From Cupriavidus gilardii J11 (lineage in GTDB: Bacteria; Pseudomonadota; Gammaproteobacteria; Burkholderiales; Burkholderiaceae), in assembly GCF_007829435.1 (NCBI RefSeq), contig NZ_VLJN01000056.1, positions 148,502 through 183,010 of the forward strand: 34,509 nucleotides of DNA, given 5' to 3'. The position numbers were made by a program, and so were the translations under genes. Numbering within the stretch: position 1 is the stretch's first letter; every line of letters starts with the position of its first letter. This document shows, one piece after another, positions 31,185 to 34,509 of the stretch. The notes under the pieces were generated by a model. That model made no database searches. It saw only the letters and a program-made list of their open reading frames with translations, and was not told the DNA's origin.

Positions 31185-32093
31185 TTACTTGGCCTTGGCT
31201 TGCGCAAACAGCGCATCCAGCTTCTGTTCGTATGCATGGTAGCCGATGCTCTCGTAGAGTTCGGCCCGAGTTTGCATGGTGTCGATCACATTTTGCTGCG
31301 TGCCGTCGCGCCGGATGGCCGCGTAGACATTCTCCGCGGCCTTGTTCATCGCGCGGAAGGCCGACAGCGGGTACAGGATCATCGCCACTCCCACGCTGGC
31401 CAGCTCGTCGCGAGTGAACAGCGGCGTGGCGCCGAATTCCGTGATGTTGGCCAGCACCGGGACCTTCACCGCGTCGGCAAACTTGCGATACATCTGCAGG
31501 TCTGTCATGGCCTCCGGGAAAATCGCATCCGCTCCGGCTTCCACGCAGGCCACCGCGCGCTCGATTGCCTTGTCCAGACCCTCGACGGCCAGCGCGTCGG
31601 TGCGCGCCATGATCACGAAGTTGTCGTCGGTGCGGGCGTCCACCGCGGCCTTGATGCGGTCGACCATCTCGTCCTGCGACACGATTTCCTTGTTGGGCCG
31701 ATGGCCGCAGCGCTTGGCGCCGACCTGGTCCTCGATGTGCATGGCGGCCGCGCCAAACTTGATCAGCGATCGCGTGGTGCGCGCCACGTTGAAGGCGGAG
31801 GCGCCGAAGCCGGTGTCCACGTCCACCAGCAGCGGCACGTCACAAACATCCGTGATGCGGCGGATATCGGTGAGCACATCGTCGAGATTCGAGATGCCCA
31901 GGTCCGGCAGTCCCAGCGAGCCGGCCGCCACGCCACCTCCGGACAGGTAGATGGCGCGATAACCGGCGTGCTTGGCGAGCAGCGCATGGTTGGCGTTGAT
32001 GGTGCCCACGATCTGCAGCGGGCTTTCGTCGGCGAGCGCTTGACGGAAGCGCGCCCCGGCCGAACGGGCGAGATCTTGTTTCGAGAACGTCAT
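31185..32093 (-). CDS. prpB: 2-methylisocitrate lyase
   Basis: PrpB splits 2-methylisocitrate into pyruvate and succinate, the last step of the methylcitrate cycle. The 302-residue protein belongs to the isocitrate-lyase/PEP-mutase superfamily: [22 protein letters not shown], the metal-binding [13 protein letters not shown] and the flexible active-site loop [11 protein letters not shown] with catalytic Cys129. It is the first gene of the operon. AAGGA lies 7 nt before the start. A good sigma54 promoter lies about 33 nt upstream and the activator gene prpR is divergent. Confidence 0.97.
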   Translation of the reverse strand: MTFSKQDLARSAGARFRQALADESPLQIVGTINANHALLAKHAGYRAIYLSGGGVAAGSLGLPDLGISNLDDVLTDIRRITDVCDVPLLVDVDTGFGASAFNVARTTRSLIKFGAAAMHIEDQVGAKRCGHRPNKEIVSQDEMVDRIKAAVDARTDDNFVIMARTDALAVEGLDKAIERAVACVEAGADAIFPEAMTDLQMYRKFADAVKVPVLANITEFGATPLFTRDELASVGVAMILYPLSAFRAMNKAAENVYAAIRRDGTQQNVIDTMQTRAELYESIGYHAYEQKLDALFAQAKAK

Positions 32094-32125
32094 GTCTTGT
32101 CCTTGGTGGCGGAATGGGCAGCTTG

Positions 32126-32141
32126 CGCAAGGCGCATGCCA
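32126..32141 (-). promoter_or_regulatory. Sigma54 (-24/-12) promoter of prpBCD
   Basis: Read on the minus strand the site is TGGCATG-CGCC-TTGCG. It fits the sigma54 consensus TGGCAYR-N4-TTGCW except the last base, with GG and GC exactly 10 nt apart. Transcription would start near 32114, about 20 nt before the prpB ATG. The neighbouring activator PrpR has the GAFTGA motif that contacts sigma54, which supports the call. Confidence 0.82.
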
Positions 32142-32238
32142 GGCGCAATCGAAAGAGTGCCAAAAGCCAATTCTGCCGCTGCATCAACGGCTTAGCCTCT
32201 GTGGCCGAGCGACGGGGAAGGTTTGCGTCGGCTTTTGA

Positions 32239-32270
32239 ATTTCAGTATTGAAATGCAGGGGAAGATTGAA

Positions 32271-32274
<4 letters not shown>
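32239..32274. promoter_or_regulatory. Candidate PrpR binding region (palindrome plus repeated half-site)
   Basis: ATTTCA-GTAT-TGAAAT at 32239-32254 is a clear dyad. ATTGAAATGC occurs at 32247-32256 and again at 32265-32274. The set lies ~100 bp upstream of the prpB promoter, the usual distance for an enhancer-binding activator, and overlaps the prpR start region, so it may also let PrpR control itself. Binding is inference. Confidence 0.5.
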
Positions 32275-34268
<1,994 letters not shown>

Positions 34269-34441
34269 CAGCGTGATGAAGAAAGGGCTTGCATCCTGCG
34301 TCACGGTCTCGTAATATTCGCCCCCTCGCTGCTGAACACCGCGGCGAAGTGGCAGCGAAGTTGGCAGGAAAGGGCAGGTCCCGCGTGACGCTCAGGCAAA
34401 GCGCAGACAGGCCTGGCGGCAAAAAAAGTGCGCCGCACCTG

Positions 34442-34470
34442 TTGACGAGAAACGAAACGCGCTGCATAAT
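34442..34470 (+). promoter_or_regulatory. Strong sigma70 promoter at the window end, possibly for an rRNA operon
   Basis: TTGACG at 34442-34447, a 17-bp spacer and CATAAT at 34465-34470 make a near-consensus promoter with ideal spacing. The transcript would start near 34477. What it drives lies beyond the window. The CATAAT-CTCGTTTCTC context reminds me of rrn leaders in Burkholderiales, but no 16S sequence is present to confirm this. Confidence 0.6.
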
Positions 34471-34480
34471 CTCGTTTCTC

Positions 34481-34496
34481 TGCTGCTGACGCAGCA
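34481..34496 (+). other. Small leader hairpin after the terminal promoter
   Basis: TGCTGC-TGAC-GCAGCA is a perfect 6-bp stem with a 4-nt loop, just after the predicted start of the 34442 promoter. It could be a leader element such as boxB of an antitermination site in an rRNA operon. The window ends 13 nt later, so this cannot be settled. Confidence 0.45.
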
Positions 34497-34509
34497 AGGC
34501 AACGAAGCA

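Overview
The window looks like chromosomal DNA from a Cupriavidus/Ralstonia-type betaproteobacterium (Burkholderiaceae). The grounds are the high GC content, the divergent smpB-ratA-ratB block, the ppsR/ppsA pair, a sigma54-regulated prpR/prpBCD locus, and a QueE with the CX14CX2C cluster motif described for Burkholderia. The species is inferred from gene families and was not tested. Most genes are ordinary core metabolism.

Layout. 1-362: 3' end of a SpoU/TrmH rRNA/tRNA methyltransferase. 493-4013: divergent ppsR (regulator of PEP synthase) and ppsA, with a long inverted repeat in the ppsA leader. 4145-5525: smpB facing away from ratA-ratB. 5547-6587: a DMT permease. 6653-10487: guaB, a small membrane protein and guaA, the last two steps of GMP synthesis with an overlapping gene between them. 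10535-15763: an accessory block just after the guaA terminator. It holds a secreted von Willebrand A protein with an 11-residue tandem repeat, a hipBA toxin-antitoxin pair, a HicA-like small protein paired with a DNA-binding protein behind a clear palindromic operator, a TfoX N-domain protein and an XRE regulator. 15840-18052: an MFS efflux permease with its divergent LysR regulator. 18254-20967: queE, queD, tadA and an LD-carboxypeptidase in a tight series; the first three concern tRNA wobble-base modification. 21278-22900: a YbiT-type ABC-F ATPase. 23148-27331: an aldehyde dehydrogenase and a membrane-anchored penicillin-acylase-family enzyme. 27379-28264: a DUF1289 protein and a PaaI-like thioesterase. 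28435-34268: the methylcitrate cycle, prpBCD on the minus strand driven by a recognisable -24/-12 promoter, with divergent prpR. 34442-34496: a strong sigma70-type promoter and leader hairpin, possibly the start of an rRNA operon lying beyond the window.

The propionate genes work together: PrpC joins propionyl-CoA and oxaloacetate, PrpD dehydrates the product and PrpB cleaves methylisocitrate. PrpR senses the intermediate and opens the sigma54 promoter. The acnM and prpF genes reported between prpC and prpD in Ralstonia eutropha are not here. PpsA, controlled by PpsR, can carry the resulting pyruvate into gluconeogenesis.

The least explained part is the accessory block after guaA, above all the two-gene unit at 13901-14705. 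It has the layout of a toxin-antitoxin module (small HicA-like protein, 4-nt gap, winged-helix DNA-binding partner, 18-bp palindrome over a consensus -35) but matches no described family that I can name. A GC-rich palindrome of the REP kind is also scattered through four intergenic sites.
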